64,000 bases of DNA from Siphonodentalium dalli (taxonomy: Eukaryota; Mollusca; Scaphopoda; Gadilida; Siphonodentaliidae), in assembly GCA_032622095.1 (NCBI GenBank), contig CP136061.1, forward strand, positions 4,334,505-4,398,504, read 5' to 3'. Below the pieces are notes generated by a model. That model made no database searches. It saw nothing but the letters and a program-made list of their open reading frames with translations, and was not told the DNA's origin. Every line of letters begins with the position of its first letter. The stretch's first letter is position 1. Made by a program: the position numbers and the translations under genes. Below are positions 31,450 through 44,900 of this stretch, one piece after another.

Positions 31450-32250
31450 TTTATTTTTTTATTTTTTTTGCTTTTTGAGAAATTGTCGTAATAAGGTATC
31501 GGTGTTTGATGTGATAGCACATCTACATTAATTCGTCAACAACATTTAGTTAGATATTCAAATTGGAAAAATGGGCATAGCTCCATCATAAAAGGTCGGA
31601 CTGAACCAAAATTCGAATTTGACCTGTATTTTCATGTTATTAATCCACATACTCATATTAATTTGATAGCTATCCATGTAATCATAACATATGTTATCAT
31701 CCGGATAAAAGTTGATAAGTGACAAAACTCTGCCAGAAATGGTCGGATCGAATCAAAATTCAATGATCGGGTCGAATCCAAACTCAAACTTGGTCGGAAC
31801 TTTCTCATATGAAGACCAAATACCATGTTTCATCAAATGCTGTCAAATACTATAATTCATGTTAACATCCGGACAACAAACTAATCGACAAATTATAAGC
31901 CAAACAAGAGGCATAACTCCGTCAGTACTGATCAGAGCGAACCCTAATTCGAAACTGACCTGTATCAATCCACATACTAAATTTCAGTTTAACGGGCATA
32001 ACTCCGCCAGAAATCGTCGGACCGGATAAACAATGGAACTCGATCGTGACGCATACCAAGTTGCATTACATTATGTCGAATACTATTCAAGTTAACATCC
32101 GGAAAACAAAATAATCGGCAATTTCCAAGTCGAAAATGGGGCACAACTCGGACTAAACCCAAATGCGAATCGAATGAACTGACGCCCCCGCAAACGGTTC
32201 GAACAGGCAGACGGACGGACACCGTTCAATTCTATAGTCTCCCGAAATTA
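31450..32250 (+). repeat. GGGCATAACTC interspersed repeat, unit C
   Basis: Same block as in A and B, ending GCAGACGGACGGACACCG. One internal segment (ATCGTATTATC to GGCGAACAG-like) is shorter than in A and B. Confidence 0.6.
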
Positions 32251-32478
32251 TTTTTCTGACAACAATTTTAACAACCAGCATCAGATCCATTCAACACAGC
32301 CACTGACACCATATTACATTTATTACATTCGTGTTTCACTCGTATCAACACAGCCACTGGCACCATATTACATTTATTACATTCGTGTTTCACTCGTATC
32401 AACACCGGCCACGGGGCTCTTCAACACGATCCAATAACACATACAAGCTTCTATCCAACTGTTACATATTGTACTCAC

Positions 32479-32778
32479 CCTGGCAGTCAACTCCAGCGTC
32501 CTGCGAGTGTCCACAGTACAATGTACGCAAATGGGAGCAATCCCATATTGCAGCCTCCTCCCCGGTACATTCGACGGAACTCATCCATATAGGTCCCGTA
32601 CCTTGTCCGTAGGTTCCTCGCCCTCTGGCGATGCCTCCTCGAAATCCAAGCATCTTGCACACGACAGATGCATCAGAGTCATCCCATCCCACGTCGCACA
32701 CTGTTCCCCATTGACCGTTCATATACACCTCAACTCGACCGGATGTTATTATTGATCCACCAACCAGGCGAATGTTTT
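32479..32778 (-). CDS. SRCR domain exon, type 1, unit C
   Basis: A 300-nt exon with phase-1 borders (CAGTTGCAG before 32778; GG/GTGAGTAC after 32479). It encodes NIRLVGGS, GQWGTVCDVGWDDSD, VVCKMLGFRGGIARGRGTYG, GTGPIWMSSVEC, AIWDC, LYC and DAGVDC, with six cysteines. Against unit A about 17 residues differ; against unit B nine differ. Changes lie mostly in the segment between WM and C5 and between C6 and C8, as expected if surface loops are diversifying. The framework (Cys, Trp, Gly, the VVCKMLGF helix segment) is fixed. Confidence 0.9.
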
Positions 32779-32869
32779 CTGCAACTGATAAAACACATCA
32801 ATTGGTCGATGTCACTCGATGTGTCGCAGTTACGACCTCATGTGCACCGATTTAAACCATTACACTCTG

Positions 32870-33165
32870 CTTAATATATTAAATTTAATGTTGATGCCCG
32901 GTGTATATCGATGTATAGAATTACTATCTGCATAATATATTAAATTCAATGTTGATACCCGGTGTATATAGAAGTACATTCTTGCAGTACTGTCTGCTTA
33001 ATATAATAAATGCAATGTTGATGCCCGGCGTATATCGATGTACATCCTTGCAGTACTGTATGCATAATATATTAAATTCAATGTTGGTGCCCGGTGTATA
33101 CCGTTGTGCAGGCTTACTGTCTGCATAATACAATAAATTCAATGTTATGTCTGTGCCCAGTGAAT
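32870..33165. repeat. 61-bp minisatellite, unit C (about 5 copies)
   Basis: Same repeat and same copy order as unit B, supporting a closer relation of B and C in this part of the unit. Confidence 0.85.
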
Positions 33166-34179
33166 ATCGTTGATGTACATCAACCCATTGAAATGGACTA
33201 TTGATGATTATATTGGAACCATTCATTGGCCAATCGACTGATTCCGTAATGATGGAGTTTTCGTAATATAACTCCATGAGTAATCATATACAATTATCTG
33301 GAAAAGTCATTGAATGTTACCAAAATGGCAATTCCTTGATTCTTTAGTGTTTTCTGTAGCTATGTTATACAATATTTGATGACAGATGTGCACTGTTGAG
33401 CTGTCAGCTCTAAAGCCATATTCGTGTTTCTAACGGACATTAGATAGTCTGCTTAACGTAGCGTCTCATCAGAACTAAACTGCTTTATCTACATTTTGGC
33501 GGGAAAATAAAATATTGGTATATTTCGTTTCGGTGAGGGATTTCCTGTCCGAAAATCACCAGATATCGGTCTACCAAATTTGAAAGCAGAGCTTGTGTAA
33601 ATCTGTTCATCTCAAAATCTCACTTTTTTGACAGCTATATTGTTCTATCTCCACTGTGAACCAATTAATCTATTTATTTTGTACCACGTGATTATATAAA
33701 TTTCAGTGCTAACATGTATCTCTGACCTTCAATGAAAAAAAATGGAACCCGAACTTGACAGAGTGCCAGCGAAGTGACTAGTTGCAAATATTGCCTTTTC
33801 GCTCCTTGGTGTGAACATCTTATTTCTAGGATAATAACTTGATTAAAATAACACAGAAATGGCGTGATTTGGGGATTTTTGCAGGTTTATATGATTGAAG
33901 AACACGAACAACACTTAAGAACGAAAACAAAAACAGAACAGTTTACACAAATTGTTCTATCTCCAGTTCGTGATTGCACACAAGATATCATATGTTTTGT
34001 TTCGAGACTCGTCATATAATAGTATTTTACACCAGCCATCATACCCGCTGTGTAACATCTTCCAAAACAGAATGAGAAGATGTGAACCGGGGGGACCAAA
34101 CTTTAAACTCGATTTCCCACAAAAATGAAAATATGGAGAGAACACTTTAGTTCTGACGCGACGATAGCTTTCTATAATA
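33166..34179. other. Unit C intronic/intergenic DNA, no gene seen
   Basis: Counterpart of 7471-8479 and 19816-20839, with no supported gene. Confidence 0.45.
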
Positions 34180-34590
34180 TTGCATGGAAATGTTGGCAAT
34201 ATGTCTATCGGTCGATAGTTATCGAAGTTGTGTTTGTCCACTGATTTATACACTGGAATGGCGCTGGCTATAGTATGTTCACCCTAATTATGTGGTACTA
34301 TTCCAGGTGCGAACGACCTGTTGATTATATGAGATTATGGAGTGGAAATATAGTGGATCATCTCTGTAACGAGGATAACTGAAACTGTATTTTGTATTCC
34401 ATCGTGTTACAAGGGAAATTATTTCTCCTCGTGTGGTTGATGTGAGGAGTTTACTATTTCCTTCATGAGAAAATATTAATTTAAAGAGGTCATGGCTGTC
34501 GTACAATTTGAGAATGAATTCATTCCGGAGAAATCGCTGATAACGTGATATGATGAGCTTATTTATTTGAGGGATTTGGCGGCTAAAACT
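34180..34590 (-). pseudogene. LINE reverse-transcriptase remnant, unit C
   Basis: Minus-strand frame ending NQQVVRTWNSTT (stop near 34288), followed by VYKSVDKHNFDNYRPI and DILPTF. Open to the same extent as in unit A. Assigned to the linker and first RT block of a non-LTR element; the rest is lost. Confidence 0.4.
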
Positions 34591-35686
34591 TCATAAGTAA
34601 ACTCTAGAGAGTTTGAACCGGAACACTGAACTAGTCAAGCATTCACATATGAAAAAACATACACTGGAAGTGAGCATGTAATTTGCAACACTGAAAAGAA
34701 AACATCCAGTAATGTGGCACAATGAATTAGAGCGTCAAACTTATCATAGTCATAACTCATTTGTTTCACGATCCCGTGGTCCAAAGGGTCGATAATGAAC
34801 TAAACATAACGAAATACTCATGTGCTTTGTAACGATCTAGAGAAGTGATAGGGAGTGATATTAACTTTTATTGTGTTTTTCACGAAAACGCTCTTTACTG
34901 TTTACCACATAAAAACATCCAGAAACGCTCTTTATTGTCCGGTAAAATTGGAAGCTCCTCGAACAACAAGTAATATCACTACCGCCAAATAGCCAACGAA
35001 ACGGAGCAATTCTAGGTAACAACACTTGTGCCCAAACTCATTTGTAAATTTTGCAAACCCATTTTGCAATGAAGTTAAAAAAAATTGACAATATGATAGA
35101 CCGAACCAAGACAGATATTAATAAACAAGTGAATATCAGGAACATGTTCAACAAATAATTACCTTCACAATTAACAATGGCATTATGTATGTCGTATATG
35201 TATGGATATATCCATTTAGTATATTATATCAGATAATACAGCATACATAGATTGGAGACATGCACCGAAGAAACTCTCTATCTCATTGTCCGGGGAGTGT
35301 TAATTAGTCATCATGCATACATGTGTATATGGCTACTGTTTGCCAGTTAATCAAGACGACATTGGCAGTTAGTTATCCCGCAAATTGTCGTTGTCCTAGT
35401 GAGTCTTATAAGTATGTTATAACATGGTGATAATCGTTTTCTTGAAATCGCCTCTCGTCAAGGACTCGTGAATATTTCTCGTATACGATTCTCTATGATG
35501 TAATGTACACATCAGTGTGTTCGGACTATCATTTATATTAATAAATGTAAGTTTGATAGAAAACTTTTATTAACAGTTTAATTTGCATATTGTTGCTCTT
35601 CTTCGCTATGCTATGCTTTAATTGTCAAAGCTGCAGATTACTGCAGAACATTGATATATACATATATACAATGGGGTCACTTACAT
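34591..35686. other. Unit C intronic/intergenic DNA, no gene seen
   Basis: Counterpart of 8896-9988, with the two ACGCTCTTTA motifs near 34889 and 34926 and no supported gene. Confidence 0.45.
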
Positions 35687-35907
35687 TATCATCATCATCA
35701 TCATCATCATCGAAGTCCCCATCGTCATCATCGTCCTCGACATTGTCTCATCATCAGTTTCATCATCATCATCATCATCATCACCATCCTCATAATCCTC
35801 ATCATCATAATCATCATCATTGTCCATCATCATCATCATCATCATTATCATCATTATCGTCATCGCCGTCGTCATCATCATCGTCATCATCATCATCGTC
35901 GTCGCTA
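35687..35907. repeat. (TCA)n microsatellite, unit C
   Basis: Shortest of the three TCATCA tracts. Overlapping frames are low-complexity translations. Confidence 0.9.
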
Positions 35908-36064
35908 ATCATCTTCATCTTGGCATCTTAGTGATTGTCGTCCTGGCAACGTTTATAACGTCATCATCAATATCGTCGTAATTTGTTTTCTCATTTTGTA
36001 GATTAGGTACACATGATGTGTGCTCCTTTATACATAAGTATGATGTATACAATCATTAACTTAC

Positions 36065-36361
36065 CCGGACATTCCACCCCAGCATCCTGGGTGTGTTGAC
36101 AGCTATTTGTTCCCCATCCGTTGTGAGTGCAATCCCACACTGAAGTCTCATTTCCAGCGCATGTGACTTCGTCCAGCCAGATTGGTCCCGTCCCTTGTCC
36201 ATAGCTTCTGGCAATACCGCCTTGGAAACCAAGAGTCCTGCACACGATAGCTGCATCAGTATTATCCCATCCGTTGATGCACACCGTTCCCCATTGCTCG
36301 TTCCTATACACTTCAACTCGACCAGATGCTGTACTATTTCCACCAACTAACCGAATATCGC
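36065..36361 (-). CDS. SRCR domain exon, type 2, unit C
   Basis: A 297-nt exon with phase-1 borders (TTCCATTTTAG before 36361; CCGG/GTAAGTTA after 36065). It encodes DIRLVGGN, QWGTVCINGWDNTDAAIVC, TLGFQGGIARSYGQGTGPIW, LDEVTC, VWDC, NSC and DAGVEC, with six cysteines and the NET site. By eye it has three nucleotide differences from the unit A exon (two amino-acid-changing: Ile for Asn, Leu for Met) and about six residue differences from unit B. In transcription order it is the first of the six SRCR exons in the window, so any signal peptide or promoter would lie further right, where only putative exon 36997-37143, unit C tail and satellite are seen. Confidence 0.9.
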
Positions 36362-36996
36362 CTAAAATGGAACACACATGAAGTCGTTTAGTATCAAGCA
36401 AGTATGTGTATGTATATTTATTTTGTTGCTATTATTTTTGTAATGTGTTGGCCGTGCGCTCTCATATGTACACATATGTTGTAGATATTGCTAGACATCT
36501 ACTTCTATTTATAACAGGCCAATCAGCCCTCGGCCAATTGAAGCAATCTAATGAGGTTCGGTGACCGACCTTTATTTACTGTAAAATCTTTTAGTCGTCG
36601 CCTGTTCTATCAAACGGTCTGTCGTGATCAGAACAAAATTCTGTATTATATTCGCGGCGCAGAGCTTGATTGACCAATTATATGCATTCCCGATCATTCA
36701 AACAAATAATTGGTTCAGCGAGGTGAGCATTACTAACATGGGCTGTGATACCATGTTTTTCACAACAAGCAAATGGAGGGACCAAGCGACATGGAAAACA
36801 GGAGCGAAACATCATGCCAAAGAAGATATAAACGTTAATAAAATGAAATCAGAACAGTTTGTAATAGCAAATATACTATACTAAATCTTCAGATCGATGG
36901 GGTGGTATATTCGGACGAATTGCATGGGCATTTGCTTTGTCGGGGAAATCTTGAAATTACTATCCTGAACAGTGGCGAATTTAGATCCCCACTCAC

Positions 36997-37143
36997 CAAC
37001 ACAATAAAAAATGCAACCAACGACGTACCGTTGTACAGCACAGGCAACAACTAACAGACATTCAGTATAAAAAGGTCGATAACCGGATCCCATTGGATAA
37101 CTTGCGTCGGTCGAAAGTGCTGCTTGTGATATTATAAATCCGG
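36997..37143 (-). CDS. Possible small cysteine-rich exon upstream of SRCR, unit C
   Basis: Counterpart of 11299-11445 within an open frame 36881-37357. Donor GTTG/GTGAGTGG at phase 1; candidate acceptor CATCCGAAG, phase 1. Peptide differences from unit A include Val for Gly (LLVVAC), Tyr for Ser (QRYVVG) and Phe for Leu (CIFYC). The cysteines are kept. Same reservations as for unit A. Confidence 0.3.
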
Positions 37144-37512
37144 CTTCGGATGTATATGTAATACATACATCCGATACGTAGAAATAATCACAATAGAAGA
37201 GAAGAGTAGTGGGATACTCTTTAATTAATCTAAGATCAACACACAAATACATATAAATATAGTTCACTGAAATACTGAAGATGGAGCGCAAGGCGTCTTC
37301 CCGTGTGGATGTACACCAATGTATTGGTCGAGGGCGGTAGAATAACTGTAAACACATACTCCATTATAAGATATGGGTGTAATATCGACTATATGGAATA
37401 TTGATTGGTATTCACCGGACCATGCTTGTAAGACTCACCATATATTTAATTGGTACGACAAACTCACTGATTGTAAATTTCTCGGGCTGATTGGGTGTCA
37501 TAAATATGTTAT

Positions 37513-37607
37513 AAGCACGGCGCCCGATTTATAAGTGAAATAAACACCACTCGCGCCCTCCGGGCGCTTGTGATTTGTATTTCACTTATAAATGGGACAC
37601 CGTGCTT
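37513..37607. mobile_element. 95-bp hairpin, MITE-like, unit C
   Basis: Same hairpin as 11837-11931, apex GCGCCCTCCGGGCGC here. It was carried with the unit duplication. Confidence 0.55.
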
Positions 37608-38912
37608 ATATTGTATATATATCTCAATATCCTCTATACTAACTTGGACAAGAGACTTTCGTACCACTTTTACAACTCAAAGCCGGTGTTTGGAATACAG
37701 TCCCTTGAAACTTTACTTATCCCAGTTCCAACAATACGATAATCATGACATGTTTATTGTCCATAATTTATATGACCAGTCACAACATACGGCCCGGGAT
37801 TCTCATGATATATTGTGGCAATACGGGTATAAATCCCAGGTCATGTGTGGCGGAAATTCAGTTCGTTGTCAGCATGGTTGATCTTATAGACGTAATGCTG
37901 ATGAGGGAAGAGGGTTTCTTAGGTTTGGATCTGACATCAACCACGACGCCATGCATCACCTCAAGCCCCTTCAAGTCCGTGGTTTGATTTGAATGCGATT
38001 TCGGTTTCACGGGCCTATCACCTCTTTGGATTTATGAAAAGCGACAAACGGTCGATGTGCTCGCTGATGGACACCACTCATAGACGTTGCTAGTGTTGTC
38101 CGACTGGGGGTGAGACCATAACATTTCCAACTATATAAGATTTGGTCTAATAAAATGTTCCAACTGTATAGGATTAGGTTTTGAGTAATGCAAAATTACA
38201 ATATTGGCTTAATGGTTTAATAATTTGGGTTTATGTATATTTTAATAGTATGGACTGTGTAAATAAAGACACCGACACTAGTAACAAGAATGACATAGCA
38301 TTGATATATGTTTTATGTTTTGAGCACATTATACATGATTTGATAAGAATATGGTTGAGGAATGAATACGACTTTAAATACATGTATTCAAATTCAGTGA
38401 GTCATAAGTTATAACTTACACAATGGTGACACGTATGCATGCTGATTGATTGTTATATTGTTAAGCTGTCCCCAGAAAAAAAGATATAGAGGTTTGGCAT
38501 TATTAATAGACTAGTGACCACGAATATATGGTCTCAACATGAAGGAAATGCTTTGCTTTCAATTTCAAATATGTGTTCAGGTAATGCGCTTTAGTGGAAT
38601 GCATTTATTCAAATGACAGTCTATTAACTGTAAATTGCCGGATATATTTCAATAAACTGAGTATTATACTGCTATGAGAGGAACTAACTATATAAGTATA
38701 AGTACAACTATTGGTATTTGAGTCATGAAATTTCCAACTATCGAACATTATGGTCCAAATTGGGGGTGAGACACACCTCGGTCCACTGTCGTTACGTCCC
38801 GGGCATCACTTCTGATTTGGACTTATCAAGTCGAATCAAAGTCGACGCGATGTGCACCATGCTGAAACGTTTTTTTTTTTTGCGACTGGCTTCATTGTGT
38901 AATTCCAGCTTC
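37608..38912. other. Unit C tail and transition to satellite; no gene supported
   Basis: Up to 38570 it matches unit A. Then 340 bp of apparently unique sequence follow, with a second GGGGGTGAGAC phrase (38762, like 38106). A T10 run near 38872 lies about 40 bp before the first satellite monomer. Confidence 0.45.
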
Positions 38913-41900
38913 GACTAAACACATAATCAAAAGTGAACATTGAGGCTTATATAAAGGTCTCTAATAACAGCATGCTGACATACTAAATCAGATTGCCTAC
39001 GACTAAACACACTATCAGAAGTGAACAGTGAGGCTTATATAAAGGTCTCTAATAACAGCATGCTGACATACTGACTCAGATGACCTACGACTAATCACAT
39101 AATCAGAAGTGAACACTGAGGCTTATATAACGGTCTCTAATAACGGCATGTTGGCATACTGAATCAGATCACCTACGACTAAACTATCATCAGAAGTGAA
39201 CATTGAGGCTTATATAAAGGTCACTAATAATAGCGTGCTCGCATACTGAATCAGATGGCATACGACTAAACACATAATCAGAAGTGAACATTGAGGCATA
39301 TATAGTGGTCTCTAATAACAGCATGTTGGCATACTGACCCAGATGACCTTCGACTAAACACATAGTCAGAAGTGAACATTGAGGCTTATCTAACGGTCTC
39401 TAATAACAGCATGCTAACATACTGAATCAGATTATATACGACTAAACACATAATCAGAAGTGAACAGTGAGGCTTATATAAAGGTCTCTAATAACAGGTT
39501 ACAGGCATACTGAATCAGATGACCTACGACCAAACACATAATCAGAATTGAGCATTGAGGCTTATATAAAGCTCTCTAATAACAGCATGCTGGTATACTA
39601 AATCAGATGACCTACGACTAAACACATAATCAGAAGAGAACATTGAGGCTTATATAAAGGTATCTAATAACAGGTTACAGTCATACTGAATCAGATGACC
39701 TACGACTAAACACATAATCAGAATTGAACATTGAGGCTTATATAAATGTCTCTAATAACAGGATGCTGGCATACTGAATCAGATGACCTGCGACTATACA
39801 CATAATCGGAAGTGAACATTGAGGCTTATATAAAGGTCTCTAATAACAGCATGCTAACATACTGAATCATATGACCTACGACTAAACACATAATCGGAAG
39901 TGAACATTGAGGCTTATATAAATGTCTCTAATAACAGGATTCTGGCATACTGAATCAGATGACCTGCGACTAAACACATAATCGGAAGTGAACATTGAGG
40001 CTTATATAAAGGTCTCTTATAACAGCATGCTAACATACTGAATCATATGACCTACGACTAAACACATAATCAGAAGTGAACATTGAGGCTTATATAAAGG
40101 TTTCTAATAATAACATGCTGTCATACTGAATCAGATGACCTACGACTAAACACATAATCAGAAGTTAACATTGAGACATATATAAAGGTATCTAACAACA
40201 GCATGCTGGCATACTGAATCAGATGACTTAAGACTAAACACATAATCAGAATTGAACAGTTAGGCTTATATAAAGGTATCTAATAACAGCATGCTGACAT
40301 ACTGAATCAGATGACCTACGACTAAACACATAATCAGAAGTGAACATTGAGGCTTATATAAAGGTCTCTAATAACAGCATGCTGACATACTGAATCAGAT
40401 GACCTACGACTAAACACATAATCATAAGTGAACAATGAGGCTTATATAAAGGCATCTAATAACAGCATGCTGGCTTACTGAATCATACGATCTACGATTA
40501 AACACATAATAATCAGAAATGAACACTTAAGCTAATATAAAGGTCTCTAATAACAGCATGCTGACATACTGAATCAGATGAACTACGACTAAACACATAA
40601 TCAGAAGTGAACAATGAGGCTTATATAAAGGTCTCTAATAACAGCATGCTGGCATACTGAATCAGATGACATACGACTAAACACATAATCAGAAGTGAAC
40701 ATTGAGGCTTATACAAAGGTCTCTAATAACAGCATCGGGCATACTGAATCAGATGACCAACGACTAAACACATAATCAGAAGTGAACATTGAGGCTTATA
40801 TTAAGGTCTCTAATAACAGCATGCTGACATACTGAATCAGATGACCTACGACTAAACACATAATCATAAGTGAACAATGAGGCTTATATAAAGGCATCTA
40901 ATAACAGTATGCTGGCTTACTGAATCATACGATCTACGAATAAACACATAATCAGAAGTGAACATTGAGGCTTATATAAAGGTTTCTAATATCAGCATGC
41001 TGGCTTACTGAATCAGATGACCTACGACTAAACATATAATCAGAAGTGAACAGTGAGGCTTATATAAAGGTCTCTAATAACATCATGCGGACATACTGAA
41101 TCAGATGACCTACGACTAAACATATAATCTGAAGAGAACAATGAGGCTTATATAAAGGTTTCTAATAACAGCATGATGGCATACTGAATCAGATGACCTA
41201 CGACTAAACATATAATCAGAAGTGAACATTGAGGCTTATATAAAGGTCTCTAATAACAGCATGCTGACATACTGAATCAGATGACATACTACTAAACACA
41301 TAATCAGAAGTGAACAGTCAGGCTTATACAAAGGTCTCAAATAACAGCATGCTGACATACTGAATCAGATGACCTACGACTAACACATAATCAAAAGTGA
41401 ACATTGAGGCTTATATAAAAGTCTCTAATAACAGCATGCTGGCATACTGAATCAGATGAACTACGACTAAACACATAATCAGAAGTGAACATTGAGGCTT
41501 ATATAAAGGTCTCTAATAACAACAAGCTGGCATACTGAATCAGATGACCTACGACTAAAAACATAATCAGAAGTAAACATTGAGGCTTATATCAAGGTAT
41601 CTAATAACAGCATGCTGGCATACTGAATCACATGACCTACGACTAAACACATAATCAGAAGTGAATATTGAGGCTTATATAAAGGTCTCTAATAACAACA
41701 TGCTGGCATACTGAATCAGATGACCTACGACTAAAAACATAATCAGAAGTGAACATTGAGGCTTAAATAGGTCTCTAATAACAACATGCTGGCATACTGA
41801 ATCAGATGAACTACAACTAAACCCATAATCAGTAGTGAACATTGGGGCTTATATAAATGTCTCTAATAACAGTATGCTGACATACTGAATCAGATGACCT

Positions 41901-44900
41901 ACGACTAAACACATAATAATCAGAAGTGAACATTGAGGCTTATATAAAGGTCTCTAATAACAGTATGCTGGCTTACTGAATCAGATGACCTACGACTAAA
42001 CACATAATCAGAAGTTAACATTGAGGCTTATATATAGGTCTCTAATAACAGCATGCTGACATACTGAATCAGATGACCAACGACTAAACACATAATCATA
42101 AGTGAACAGTGAGGCTTATATAAAGGTCTCTAATAACAGCATGCTGACATACTGAATCAAATTACCTACGACTAAATACAAAATCAGATTTGAACATTGA
42201 GGCTTATATGAAGGTCTCCAATAACAGCATGCTGCCATACTGAATCAGATGATCTACGAAAAAACACATAATCAGAAGTGAACATTGAGGCTTATATAAA
42301 GGTCTATAATAACAGCATGCTGACATACTGAATCAGATGACATACGACTAAACACATAATCAGAAGTGAACATTGAGGCTTATATAAAGGTCTCTAATAA
42401 CAGTATGCTGACATACTGAATCAGATGACCTTACGACTAAACACATAATCATAAGTGAACAATGAGGCTTATATAAAGGCATCTAATAACAGTATGCTGG
42501 CTTACTGAATCATACGATCTACGAATAAACACATAATCAGAAGTGAACATTGAGGCTTATATAAAGGTCTCTAATAAGAGCATGATGACATTCTGAATCA
42601 GATGACCTACGACTAAACACATAATCAGAAGTGAACATTGAGGCTGATGTAAAGGCATCTAATAACAGTATGCTGGCATACTGAATCAGATAACATGCGA
42701 CTAAACACATGATCAGAAGTGAACATTGAGGCTTATATAAAGGTCTCTAATAACAGCATGCTGGCATACTGAATCAGATGACCTACGACTAAACACATGA
42801 TCAGAAGTGAACATTGAGGCTTATATAAAGGTCTCTAATAACAGCATGCTGGCATACTGAATCAGATGACCAACGACTAAACACATGATCAGAAGTGAAC
42901 ATTGAGGCTTATATAAAGGTCTCTAATAACAGCATGATGACATTCTGAATCAGATGACCTACGACTAAACACATAATCAGAAGTGAACATTGAGGCTGAT
43001 GTAAAGGCATCTAATAACAGTATGCTGGCATACTGAATCAGATGACCTATGACAAAACACATAATCATAAGTGAACATTGAGGCTTATATAAAGGTCTCT
43101 AATAACAGCATGCTGACATACTGAATCAGATGACCTACGACTAAACACATAATCATAAGTGAACAATGAGGCTTATATAAAGGCATCTAATTACAGCATG
43201 CTGGCTTACTGAATCATACGATCTACGATTAAACACATAATAATCAGAAGTGAACACTTAAGCTAATATAAAGGTATCTAATAACAGCATGCTGACATAC
43301 TGAATCAGATGAACTACGACTAAACACATAATCAGAAGTGAGCAATGAGGCTTATATAAAGGTCTCTAATAACAGCATGCTGGCATACTGAATCAGATGA
43401 CATACGACTAAACACATAATCAGAAGTGAACATTGAGGCTTATATAAAGGTCTCTAATAACAGCATGCTGGCATACTGAATCAGATGACCAACGACTAAA
43501 CACATAATCAGAAGTGAACATTGAGGCTTATATACAGGTCTCTAATAACAGCATGCTGACATACTGAATGAGATGACCTACGACTAAACACATAATCATA
43601 AGTGAACAATGAGGCTTATATAAAGGCATCTAATAACAGTATGCTGGCTTACTGAATCAGATGACATACGTCTAAACACATAATCAGAAGTGAACATTGA
43701 GTCTTCTATAAAGGTATATAATAACAGTATGCTGGCATACTGAATCAGATGGCATACTACTAAACACATAATCAGAAGTGAACAGTCAGGCTTATACAAA
43801 GGTCTCAAATAACAGCATGCTGACATACTGAATCAGATGACCTACGACTAACACATAATCAAAAGTGAACATTGAGGCTTATATAAAGGTCTCTAATAAC
43901 AGCATGCTGGCATACTGAATCAGATGAACTACGACTAAACACATAATCAGAAGTGAACAACGAGGCTTATATCAAGGTATCTAATAACAGCATGCTGGCA
44001 TACTGAATCAGATGACCAACGACTAAACACATGATCAGAAGTGAACAACGAGGCTTATATCAAGGTATATAATAACAGTATGCTGGCATACTGAATCACA
44101 TGACCTACGACTAAACACATAATCATAAGTGAACAATGAGGCTTATATAAAGGTCTCTAATAATAACATGCTGGCATACTGAATCAGATGACCTACGACT
44201 AAAAACATAATCAGAAGTGAACATTGAGGCTTATATAGGTCTCTAATAACAGCATGCAGGCATACTGAATCAGATGAACTACAACTAAACCCATAATCAG
44301 TAGTGAACATTGAGGCTTATATAAATGTCTCTAATAACAGTATGCTGACATACTGAATCAGATGACCTACGACTAAACACATAATAATCAGAAGTGAACA
44401 TTGAGGCTTATATAAAGGTCTCTAATAACAGTATGCTGGCTTACTGAATCAGATGACCTACGACTAAACACATAATCAGAAGTAAACATTGAGGCTTATA
44501 TATAGGTCTCTAATAACAGCATGCTGACATACTGAATCAGATGACCAACGACTAAACACATAATCATAAGTGAACAGTGAGGCTTATATAAAGGTCTCTA
44601 ATAACAGCATGCTGACACACTGAATCAAATTACCTACGACTAAATACAAAATCAGATTTGAACATTGAGGCTTATATAAAGGTCTCCAATAACAGCATGC
44701 TGCCATACTGAATCAGATGATCTACGAAAAAACACATAATCAGAAGTGAACATTGAGGCTTATATAAAGGTCTATAATAACAGCATGCTGACATACTGAA
44801 TCAGATGACATACGACTAAACACATAATCAGAAGTGAACATTGAGGCTTATATAAAGGTCTCTTATAACAGCATGCTGACATACTGAATCAGATGACCTT

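Larger units (their letters stand above)
30880..38570. repeat. Duplicated unit C
   Basis: Third copy of the block and the most complete uninterrupted one: about 7.7 kb with SINE, both SRCR exons, all repeats and the 95-bp hairpin. It ends at GAAGGAAATGC then TTTGCTTTC, where it parts from unit A. Confidence 0.85.

Noticed and set aside
43596-43826. Minus-strand 69-76-codon frames in the satellite (also 60932-61162 and 62164-62373)
   Set aside because: They are chance survivors of stop-free combinations of variant monomers and have no independent support.
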